DNA from: Apostichopus japonicus
Lineage: Eukaryota; Echinodermata; Holothuroidea; Aspidochirotida; Stichopodidae
Length of the DNA: 64,000 nucleotides
Reading direction: 5' to 3'
NCBI RefSeq assembly: GCF_037975245.1
Contig: NC_092571.1
Span: 1,282,501-1,346,500 of the forward strand
The notes under the pieces were generated by a model. The model saw nothing but the letters and a program-made list of their open reading frames with translations. It made no database searches and was not told where the DNA came from. Below, piece after piece: positions 47,001 through 57,800 of the stretch (the stretch's first letter is position 1; each line of letters begins with the position of its first letter). Both the position numbers and the translations under genes were made by a program.

Positions 47001-48659
47001 CACCAACGACAAAGTTTCAGAACTTTCGTCTACCATTTATTCTGATTTGATCATTCCAAATATATCTATAAAACCAACAAAATTAGACAATGACAAGATT
47101 TTAAAGTTTTAAAAGGTACCAGACAAAGGGCTAAAGTGTATAAAGAACGACCGAAGAGTATTGCCAAACCACACATACATACACACACATGTATATATAT
47201 ATATACATAAACACACATCAGGCTTAATAAATATAATATACCCAAAACAGAATATCTGTTTGAAAACAAAAATGGAAATTAAAAATATTTTGAAACAGTC
47301 TGGTGAAAACAAATATGAAAAGAAACAATTTGCATCATAAAATGTTCGAAGTTTTAAATGACAACACTGTCAGCTAAATGGTCATCAGTTTAACCCAGCT
47401 TTCAGCCACAACTTGAGTGATATTGATACTGGCATACCGCCCTCTATTTATGCATATAACTTTGTATACAACTCACGGTCACACAATGCATTTGGCAACC
47501 AAGAGCATTGTGTGTGTGAGTACTTATTGAATATGAGTGAGCGAGAATATCTTACACAACCCCTCCCTCTGCCCCTTTCCCCCGAACATCTCAAAAAATA
47601 TATCATACGAATAAGGAAATTCATTAACTTATGAAGATTTTTTCATGGCAATAAAATGGGTCATCATTTTTGAGAAAATCTACCAATGTTGACTAACAGT
47701 TTGAAGTTAAGAACATTGCATATTTATATATATATATATATATTTTTTACCAATAAGTCAGTCTGTCAAAGCCAACGACTCAGTCTTCCAATACTCACAA
47801 AATTGTGATTTATGAAAACATCTGTCTTGAAACACAATTTTCATTGAATAAAAATACCTTATTGTAAGGCAAGAAAAGTGAACTTTAAGACGGCCCAATC
47901 TGAATTGAAATTCAAATACACAGCTATTAATTAAAGACAATGTACTGAATCAAACCAAGCGCACAAAAGTGATACAATTTCATAACTTTTTGAATGTTTT
48001 TCTTTTGTTTGACCTGTAATCTTCCATCTGTAATATGTTTACCAGAAATAAAGCACGAGGGTCAAATCTGGTTAGAACTATTACAAATAGTACTTTGGAA
48101 TACAAAAAGGTTCCTCATTTCTAGCCATGTTAATCTTCAAGGTAAAACATGATATGGGAACCTTGAATGATTGGTTAACCATTTATAACTTCAAGTAACT
48201 ACACACATGCAGACAAAGAGGAAGAACTTGATTTTCAAAATGGAAGATATCTTCATAAAGGCAATCGCCATAGCAACTGGTGATAAAGTAAACTACTTTG
48301 CTAATATACGACCATAACAAGTTACAGCCTCAAGGCTCTAGATACCTGACTACTAGAAACCTCTGCTTATGTATCTTTCCTGTATTTGATAATAAGATAC
48401 GTCTGCAATCCATGTAACCTCTCTTGCTGTAACGTATAAGTGACTGTGGTCATAGGAGAAGCATATCAACGTGTTTTAGCCTTTCAGTGAACGTTCCAAA
48501 GAGTGATATGTCAACATCGATAGGGCTAAGATTGGGAAGCTAGTATGCATACATACATGAAAAATCTTTATAGAATGTTTAAAAGTTTAAAGGAGATTGG
48601 CGTGAAGGCTTCTGATTCCATACCAACATGAAAGGAATATATATGGATATACATATGCT
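44051..48659. other. Region between SLC66A1 start and fold-back element, no coding exon seen
   Basis: This should contain the promoter and a 5' non-coding exon of SLC66A1, since its first coding exon begins at a splice acceptor; neither could be placed. Tandem ACGGAAAAATTAG units occur at 44130-44190, a dispersed GGCCTGACGTTTCGATCC motif at 44523, a CA/TA microsatellite at 47170-47217 and (TA)n at 47724-47743. Reading frames of 60-120 codons show no family signal. Confidence 0.5.
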
Positions 48660-48668
48660 GTTACAAAG

Positions 48669-49393
48669 GGTTACATCTCTATGTTCCGACGTCTCTATGT
48701 TCCGACGTCTCTATGTTCCGACGTCTCTATGTTCCGACAAATTGTTTGGACTCTAATTTTTTTCGGACCCCATTTTTTTGGACCCCATTTTTTTGGACCC
48801 CATTTTTTTCGGACCCAATTTTTTGGACCCAAATTTTTTCGGACCCAATTTTTTTCTGGCCCAATTTTTTGGACCCAAATTTTTTCGGACCCAATTTTTT
48901 TCTGGCCCAATTTTTTGTTCACCCTAATTTTTTGTGGACCCAATTTTTTTTGGACCTAATTTTTGTGGACCCAATTTGTGAGAACCATTTTTTCGGACTT
49001 AATTTTTGGGACCCATTTTTTCGGACCTAATTAGGGGTCAGGGAAAAAATTGGTCAGAAATCATGTTGGTCCAAAAGTTGGGTCCCAAAAAAATTTGGGT
49101 CCGAAAAATTTTGGTCCAAAATAATTGGGTCCCAAAAAACATTGGTCAGAATAAAATTTGGTCCGAAAACATGTTAGTAAAAATTTTGCACAAAAAAATA
49201 TGGGTCCCAAAAAATTGGGTCCCAAAAAAGTGGGGTCCAAAAAAATGGGGTCCGAAAAAAAATGGGGTCACAAATGGGGTCCGACTAAAATTTGGTCAAA
49301 AAAAATTAGAGTCCAAACAATTTGTCGGAACATAGAGACGTCGGAACATAGAGACGTCGGAACATAGAGACGTCGGAACATAGGGATGTCACC
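48669..49393. mobile_element. Fold-back element with subterminal tandem repeats and 9-bp target duplication
   Basis: A near-perfect inverted repeat about 725 bp long. It opens GGTTACATC and closes GATGTCACC. Each arm has four tandem 16-bp units (TCTCTATGTTCCGACG), then CAAATTGTTTGGACTCTAAT, then degenerate GGACCCCATTTTTTT repeats to the centre. An exact 9-bp duplication GTTACAAAG flanks it (48660-48668 and 49394-49402). This architecture fits Foldback/Mutator-like elements. The Phe/Pro- and Lys/Gly-rich frames on both strands are repeat artefacts. Confidence 0.9.
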
Positions 49394-49402
49394 GTTACAA
49401 AG

Positions 49403-52400
49403 TATTACAAATTAATGAAGAATTAAAGAACGATACTACAAGAAATTAAACTTTAGCGATGTTTACAGGAAGACTAGCGGACTCTTTTTTCATATAAAAG
49501 AAAAGTACGAGACGAGAAAAGGTGACCACTCATATCAGATAATGAATTAGCAACAAATATGATAAAATTTGCTCGTACAAAATTGTCTACAAATTTACAT
49601 GCATGGATGCAGTAACAAATTTAAGCACTCACTGGAAGTTGAAATACATTAATTCCCTGTGGAAGACTTAATTTGTCACTGCTTGTATCCAAACCAAATG
49701 TTATATATCAGCCCCCCCCCTCCCCAGGGACCCTGCTTGGGATCCTCAGCTCACCACATAGATCCTAAAGAGTGGCATTATGAAAGCCACAGCAATGCTC
49801 CCTATACTGTTTTTTTTTTCTTTTCCCCGTTCTTTCCTTCAGTTTCCATTGGTCCTAGTGGGTGTATCTATTGACACAAGGGACCGTCTGTAAGAGCTGT
49901 GAGCTCTCACACAGAAACCACCTGAGGCCGGAGGAGGATTCACTGGAGACACAGAATAGCCCCCCCCTCTCTCGGAAACCCACCAGGGATGTGCACCACA
50001 TGGGGAGCTTTCAAGCAGAAACCACCTGAGACCGGAGGATGAGGCTGGAGGATTCACTTGAGACAAAATAACTCCCCCCCCTCCTTTTATCAAGAGAATT
50101 ACAATATCATTAGGCTCATGAATATGATAAATTTGGGGAAAGTGAGGGGGAACCCCCTTTATCATATGATGTAGTAGGAACTACCCCCTCTATCACCATC
50201 ATGTTTCTTCATTTTGAATGCTAGGTAATAAGATCACCTTCCATTTTGGCTTCCATCCAAGAACAAATTGAAGTAAGATCCCTCTACGATTCTAGATTGA
50301 TTTCATAATACACTGGTCAATGACTGACTGTGTTGTTCTAATTCAAATAAAATATGTTACGATAATAAAAGCAATTAAAAGGTAAAATTGAAAAACTACA
50401 ATAAAATTTCCATTTCTAAGGTAGTACCATTTATCCGATAATTGAAGGTTATATAGTTGCTGCCATAGTTTAATACTACATGAATCAGATTTTAAGTCTC
50501 TGCTTTTTTTTTTCTCTTTCAAGTTTAATCGTTCCTGTACATTCACCTGCTTAATCTTCTACATTCCTTTCGTTGAAGAGAACAAATAATAGCAAAACTA
50601 AAGGTATTAATCATGAACAAGGTTTATTTTGTAAAGGTTAACCAGTCATCTGAGATGACCAAATTTCTTTTACAACAATCAAACGCCTGATGGACGACTG
50701 CAGTTGCTACTAAATACCCCCAAATAGATCAAATGGTATAACCCTCCATTACTTTTGAGATACTGAAAATAAAACACAAAACTAGTAGTATACCTATGAA
50801 CCACTCAATTAAAGGGGAGTTTTACTGGACCAAAGCTGATTTACTTTTCACCAAACCTAAACATCTCTCCCTACAGTGTACATATTGATCATTTTATGTT
50901 ATGTTGGTACATTTGATTCGGATTACGAAATTTGCGGTTTGGACCACCAAAAGGTAAGAGCTGGTTTTCCAAGGGACGACCACAATGGAATCAACCCTTA
51001 ACTGCACTAGGCCGGTTCCAATAACCTCAACCGCACTGGGATTTACCTAATCCTCACACACATGAGTCCAATACTGTACAAGGAACCACGCCAGCCAGAC
51101 CCATACTGGAATCGAACCCAACCACACTGGAATCCATACTGCATGACTGTAAAGGAGTCCACACCAATCACGCTGGAATATATGTGCCCTAACAATATCC
51201 TATACAGGGCAACAAACTTAATTTACCCCTGTATATTTGCCAGTTTTAGTGATTTTCAATAAGTGCCACAGTTTTATTGGTTTTCAATAAGTGCCACAGT
51301 TTTAGTGATTTTCAATAAGTGCCAGTTTTAGTGATTTTCAATAAGTGCCAGTTTTAGTGATTTTCAATAAGTGCCAGTTTTATTGGTTTTAAATACATGC
51401 CACAGTTTTAGTGATTGTCAATAAATGCCACAGATTTTAGTGATTTTCAATTAGTGCCACAGTTTTATTGGTTTTCAATATGTGCCAGTTTTATTGATTT
51501 TCATAAAGTGCCACAGTCTTATTTGCAATCACAATCACAATACGCTGACAACATTTTTCAATTGTTCGTTGTTTGATGGCCTTTAGTTCCATACAAATAT
51601 TTTCAGATTGACTAATCTTTACTTAACAACTTTTGCTCTAAAATAATCTTCCACTCTCCCAAAAGATTTGATACCTACTAAAAGTCCAACAAAGGCTTTG
51701 GAGATAAATTGCCCCCAACTTCAACTACCAGATGACAAATTATTTAAAAAAATTATTTGCCCCAAAAAAAGGAACATGCTAGAAAAGGCTAAAGTGTTTG
51801 TGCTAACAATAAAATAACAACTGTATTGAATAAGCAATGTGCAAGGAAAGTGATACATAAAGTAAACACAGACTACTAATAAAATAAATTGTGTGAAATG
51901 ATCATTTCTTATTGTTCACAAGTCCATCCTCCTCTATCTTCTCCTAAATGTCAACAAACTCCTTTTTTTCTTCTTCTGTTTTTAGGCTTCAGCTTAAATC
52001 CACCAATTGCTCCTGGGAAATATGAAGAAAGAAAAAAGGAATATCAATACCAAAAAATTGATCATTTTAATCAGAAACGTATAACAGAATGGAGAACTGT
52101 CAAAGTAGCTTCATGTAAGCCACTACTTTACAACGTAGGGATCGAATCATGTATTTCAAAATAAATGATTGATTTAAATTTCTATCGATCATGATATTGA
52201 AATCAATTTCTAAAGCTATTACCCATTCTGATATTTTGCATGAGTCTTTGCATATGATATCTGGGTATTTTTTTGGAAAATTTCAAATTACATATTTAAA
52301 AACCAAAGAATGTATTTGCAAAGGCTTAAACTATATTTTGCAAATTCAATCATGATCATCTGTTAGTGTCCAACTAAACCCACTCTCCAATGAAAAAAAA

Positions 52401-52859
52401 AAAGGAAAAAATATGAGCCAAAGAACTGAAAATCTTTAATGTCCTTTAAAAAAATAATTTGCATAAATTCTAAGGTTTCACCCAGAAAGCATACTGCTTC
52501 CAAGTGTGCTCAAATCTGCTTTAAAAATGTTTGAGAAGTATTTTCCTGGCTACACTGTGTAGTGAAATACCTTCAGACACTGAGGAGCAATTTAAATAGA
52601 CTTTTAAATTTCTGAACGATGGCAAATGCTTTTAGAGTAGGTTTAAAAATGGCGATTGTTATATGACATTTTTAAAAACTAACGGACAAACTTTAGCATA
52701 TTTGATGGCGATAAATTTAACTGTAGTTTTTGCAATATTACTGGCAGATTATGTCCCTATGACTGGCTATTTCTCACTGAATAATTAAAATTAAAATTTT
52801 GGGTAGCAGTTTCGGAAAGCTTTGAAATTTCTACTATCAAATACTATGGTGCCAATGTG
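49403..52859. other. Intergenic region, no gene seen
   Basis: AT-rich with two diverged copies of a 130-bp segment (CAGAAACCACCTGAG..CCGGAGGA) at 49910-50085. A reading frame at 51889-52164 on the plus strand is preceded by a weak acceptor-like TTTTTAG but shows no recognisable protein. This lies between the SLC66A1 start and the ANO7 3' end. Confidence 0.5.
51242..51520. repeat. 24-28 bp tandem repeat
   Basis: About ten units of CAGTTTTAGTGATTTTCAAT followed by AAGTGCCA, with or without an extra ACAG. Units vary by substitution (ATTGG for AGTGA) and by the short ACAG indel. Confidence 0.88.
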
Positions 52860-52884
52860 CAAAACTTGTTATACAGCTTTCCAC

Positions 52885-53272
52885 TTGTATAGCAGTTTGC
52901 CCATTTTGCATAACATTTTGCATGGCAGTTTGTCCATTTTGCATGGCAGTTTGTCCATTTTGCATGGCAGTTTCGTCCATTTTGCATGGCAGTTTGTCCA
53001 TTTTGCATGGCAGTTTGTCCATTTTGCATGGCAGTTTGTCCATTTTGCATGGCAGTTTGTCCATTTTGCATGGCAGTTTGCTCATTTTGCATAGTAGTTT
53101 GCCCATTTTGCATGGCAGTTTGTCCATTTTGCATGGCAGTTTGTCCATTTTGCATGGCAGTTTGTCCATTTTGCATGGCAGTTTGTCCATTTTGCATGGC
53201 AGTTTGTCCATTTTGCATGGCAGTTTGTCCATTTTGAATGGCAGTTTGTCCATTTTGCATGGCAGTTTGTGA
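52885..53272. repeat. 21-bp minisatellite
   Basis: About 18 units of a 21-bp repeat, GGCAGTTTGTCCATTTTGCA plus T. The period is a multiple of three and lacks stops in several frames, so overlapping frames are open on both strands (seven-residue units such as CKMDKLP and NGQTAMQ on minus, ILHGSLS on plus). No evidence of translation is visible. Confidence 0.93.
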
Positions 53273-54493
53273 TGCTATACTGGATAAATTATGCCCTGTT
53301 CCTTGCAATATTAAATCCCTCCACCATAAAAGTAGCATTTATAGAGCATGCATGGTCTGATACCAGACAAAAAGAAGAGAAAAACAGAAAATTGAACCCA
53401 AAAATAGATAACACAATCTGTCACAACCTACAGCACTAGGTTCTGCATAATCCAATGTTTTCTTAATTTGCAACTAAAATTACGATATATCATTTTGATA
53501 AAATGAACAGATACAATTTATTCCTTTTTGTGGTCGGGTGAGAGAGGGTGAGGTATGTGAGGGTTTGGGGCATAGGAGAGGGGAGAGTATATCCTCAGTC
53601 AAGGAGGGGGGAAAAAATGTTGGGACAATAAAGAAAAAGTAAAAATAGAGAGAAAAAAAAGCTTGAAAAACCATTAAAACGCATAGTTCCCAAAACAGTA
53701 AGCATGTTGAAATTGTTTGGGTAACACTGATAACATTCATGACCCATCCATCACCAAACAAGAACAAAGTTTAATAAACATAAAATACCAAAATGGATCA
53801 AAGAAATAATGTTTTAATTATCCTGAAAGTCATTAAATTTGGAATAGAAAATGATGTTTCTGAGTGTTTTTTCTTAGTCTGTTCCCAGTACCAGGCATGC
53901 AGCTGTTAGTATATATATTCTATATCCAGTAATAGCACATTGTTAATGTCAAAAATTATGCAAAGAGGGGTGGGGGGTGGGGGGATAGCAAAACAGGTAA
54001 ACATGAACATGCTCAAGCAGAAACTGGTGCATACAGTACCTTGGAGAATAATAATCACTAATGAAAGAAGAAAGACAAACAAACATCATAAAGAAAGTTG
54101 AAACAATAGAACATTACAATAGGAGTCATTCTTAAATATTTTGTAATATAACTTGAGAGAACAATGATAGAATAATATTACAATAGAAGTTGAATATTGT
54201 GTAAGGAGACAAGTATGTGCGTTGTATAGCAAAACAATGGCTATGAGTAGAGGGGGTACTTTAACATCACTATACAAACATTATCACATGGAATGAGTAT
54301 ACATTACATAATCAGCTTAGACACAAGAAAACTGGGAAGGAATAAGATGCATAAGACAAATATAGATGGCATCCATCGATTGTTAGTTCTGTCTCCCTAC
54401 CTACCTCCCCCTGCCCCCCCCCCCTCTCCTCCCCTCCAGGCTCATAGCCAGAGTGACGATTTCCCCTCAAAGCCTTCTCAAACGTTGAAACAT
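53273..54493. other. Downstream flank of ANO7, no gene seen
   Basis: AT-rich sequence with G-rich patches near 53570-53615 and 53967-53985. The minus strand would carry the ANO7 3' UTR if the gene ends near 54494. No coding exon recognised. Confidence 0.45.
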
Positions 54494-54526
54494 TTACTTG
54501 CTTAATACTCTAACATTCCTCGATGC
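54494..54526 (-). CDS. ANO7: Tentative last ANO7 exon
   Basis: After the secure exon ending at 54812 in phase 0, a pyrimidine-rich acceptor (GGTCTTCCCGAATCACTCCCAG) on the minus strand opens a phase-0 frame of ten codons and a TAA. Anoctamin genes end in a short, poorly conserved exon after the KREYYLAKQAL block, so this fits by position. There is no sequence similarity to support it. Confidence 0.25.
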   Translation of the reverse strand, partial: ASRNVRVLSK

Positions 54527-54811
54527 CTGGGAGTGATTCGGGAAGACCAAGCCCCAAGGAAGATACTTTGGAACAATTTACAGCAATTCTCTAGCAGACT
54601 AACGTATAAAAATACTGATGCCCACCAAAGTCTTCTACTTTTATGGTTATTGAGCTTCCAAAGATCCAAGGCTTTTAATACCTGATTATTATTATATTTT
54701 ACCTCAAGGAAATATAATAATATTGGTATTAAAATTCAACCTGCATGTCAGATATCAAAAACAACTTTTGTAAGCCCAAGGTCATCCTTTTAATAAGATT
54801 GACAAATTTAC

Positions 54812-57800
54812 CTGAACTTCTTGTAGAGCTTGCTTTGCCAGGTAGGCCTCTCGTTTGATCTTGACCTCAAGGCTCTCCGGTACGTCGGGAACGACAAAGT
54901 CGATAGCTCGAGATATGCCAAACACAAAATGCTGCCAGAAATATATGTGAACAATTGTCAATGAATAGACATTCACCTAACAGTTTATTTTGTATATATA
55001 TATGATAATATATGTAATATAATATGATAATATTATGCAGGTTATAATGATGGATTAAATTTCCATTGTAACATGGACACAATAATACCTATCAAGGCTT
55101 GCAGTAACTGCACTGTGCCAGAAATGGTAGACTTTCTAACTGTCACTTAGACTACCATGACAAAGGGATTTCTGCTTCAAAAATTCAACTTGTTCAAGGG
55201 AAACAAATCTTCAGCCAAGATCTAAACTAATACAATGGTGTTCGTACCAGCCACCATCCTGTGCGTAGAAATTACGAGGTGTTGCAAAAACTTTTCAAAA
55301 GACAATTTTTTTTCTTTCTTGGAAGTTGCTTAAACTTGGTATTAAAGTTAAAATTTAAAGCAATCTCTGAAAGTCTGATGAAGTGATCATTTTGATTTAC
55401 CTCAAACACTATTACAAATCCCAGTCTCAGAGCTAACAGTCTATAGTAAAAGATGGTATGATTGCCTTCGTCATCTCGATAATCTTGGTATCTGGCGAAA
55501 GAGGAGAAAAAGAGGAGTGAAAAAGCCATTTTTCGAGGAGAAAAAATAGGATAACATTATGAGACCAAACATCACTACCTTTATCCAGGACTAGAAAGAG
55601 TGCTGAAAAGAGTATGTGGCCAGTGTCTGGATGTAGTCTAATTCTTCTGGTACAAAATAAGAATTCACTGTCTTGATCATATAGCTGACTGAAGGAATGT
55701 TTTGTTTTACCTGCACTCTTGATGGGTAGAATTTTCTGGTGAGTACGCCAGGGTGAAGTTGGTGTACCCCTGGAGGGTACCGCAGTCATGATGGTACAGT
55801 AGCCTTGGGAGGAACTGTGAGGTGAAGGCAATCAAAAATCCCTAGGAGAAGAACATTGGAGAAAAAAAAAAACTATGTCAAATTATGCCGTAGTTCATTA
55901 GACGTATAATAAGACGAGCAATTTCTCGACAGTTTCTGTCCTTCTAAGAATTTTGTTTTAGTGATGAAATGCAACCGGCTGCTCTTTCAGTTGAGGAACA
56001 TTATTCAAGGTATGTTAAACTTATGCAAATGAAAATTATGCAAATGAAAGAAAAACCAATATACACACTCACATTACTGATAACAGCCAGTTGAGCAGTG
56101 AACTCTAAGATGTCGTACCATATACCGATGTCCTGAGCTCTGTCTGCCAAACCTCTCCTCAACTCACCGATGAACTTCTGGGCGTCCAATCGGATCTCGA
56201 TCCAATTGTTTAAGAGGGCAAAGAGAGGAGCCAATGGGAAAGCGGCGACAAATACGGTAATGAAACCAAACTGAATGACTGTAGAGATTAATAACAAAGC
56301 GCTATAAAAACCAAAACATAATTTATGATATTTTAATTTCATTTTCATACGTCAGGTCACTACTAATCACCCTATTTAGGCCAGAAAATATCGAAAGAGG
56401 GCTGGTCGGCATCTGCCCTCTTCCCTCCACCCCCTCTATGTCCACTTTGCTTCTCAAGATCTCTTATCCAATGCATGCTGTCCCACTTCCTCTAGAAAGC
56501 ATAAACAATCCCCCCCCCCCTAAACAGAACAAAATGATTGGATACAGGTTCAGAGGAATCCCGAATCCTAAAGTTAGGAAATGATAAATAATACTGTTTT
56601 CTCTTCTTTTTTTTTCTTCTTTCTGACAAACACTGACGAAATTGTTATCCATCGAAAAGTACCACCTCAACATGTTTTACTAACTCACCCATTTCTAAAT
56701 ATTCCTCAAACAATCCTTCGTTCGGGACCAGTTGATAATCCTCCTCCCATCGGCTCAGATGAGAATCTGAATTCCGGCCAAACGATCCGCTGACCTTCCA
56801 ACGAAGTATTAACTGCTTCACTTTTCTGAAACGTGAGGCAATCGGAAGAGGGCGTTGTGGTCAAGTGGTTAAGGCAGTGGACTTGTGATCTAAGGTTTGC
56901 AGGTTCGAACCCTGGCCAGATCATTGCGTTGTGTCCTCGGGCAAGGCGCTTTATCTCCATTGCCTCTCTTCACCCAGGTGTATAAATGGGGACTTGCGAG
57001 GTAACTTGTAAATATAGTTGCGTGCGCCGGTTTGTGGCTACACCCTATGGGAAGTCCCCCAGGGGACACGTGGCTGTGGTGCACTGTGGTGCCCCAGGAG
57101 AGATTGTTTGAATTGTGCACACTTTGGTGTGTAGGTGTGACAAGTTACCAATGACCAGGGTTAAGTACAGCAGGGCGAGACTTTATTGTAAGTTGCGCTA
57201 TATAAGAACTGTTAATTAGTATTATTATTAAACTACTAAAACAGCAATTGCATCTGGCACGATTATGCTTCTATTACTCTAGCCTCTGGTGATGTCCTGG
57301 ATAGCCTGTTCCATTTATCGCACAAATTAGGTTTACTTTTAGAGGGTAATAGCATACGAACATTCAAAAACAAAACTGATATGGAATCCAAAACAAAATA
57401 TGTATATGCAAATTACCGCGTAGCTACACAAATTATCATTTTGAGATAAAATAAGAATCTGTATGATTGTAAAGAAAAACCTAAAACTTATATTTTTTGG
57501 GGCTTTTTCCTAACTGCTCTCTGACCTTAAACAAATTAAGCATGAAATACTACAGTCAAATGCTGCCACTCCTGTATGAACACGCCTTGAATTTTGCACT
57601 TCTTTGCAGATATTATTTTCAAAATAAATATAAATAAAGCAAAACTGTTAGCAAACTGCTTATCCACTGAAGAGCCTGTGCATTAAAGAGAATGTGTAAA
57701 AGTAAGTTGGCCTGACATTTCGATCCTAGCAGGATATGATTTTTTGTTAGATATCGTTTCCTTTCAAATTTGATCAATGCTATGCATGGCTCTAAAGTAT

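Noticed and set aside
48681-49367. Four repetitive reading frames (Phe/Pro- and Lys/Gly-rich)
   Set aside because: They are translations of the T-run and GGACCC ladder in the fold-back element.
51889-52164. 91-codon frame after a TTTTTAG sequence
   Set aside because: Acceptor-like start but no family similarity, partner exon or conserved motif.
56850-56920. Possible tRNA gene with perfect A and B boxes
   Set aside because: The boxes belong to a SINE head; no complete cloverleaf with a proper acceptor stem is evident and the sequence continues into the SINE body.
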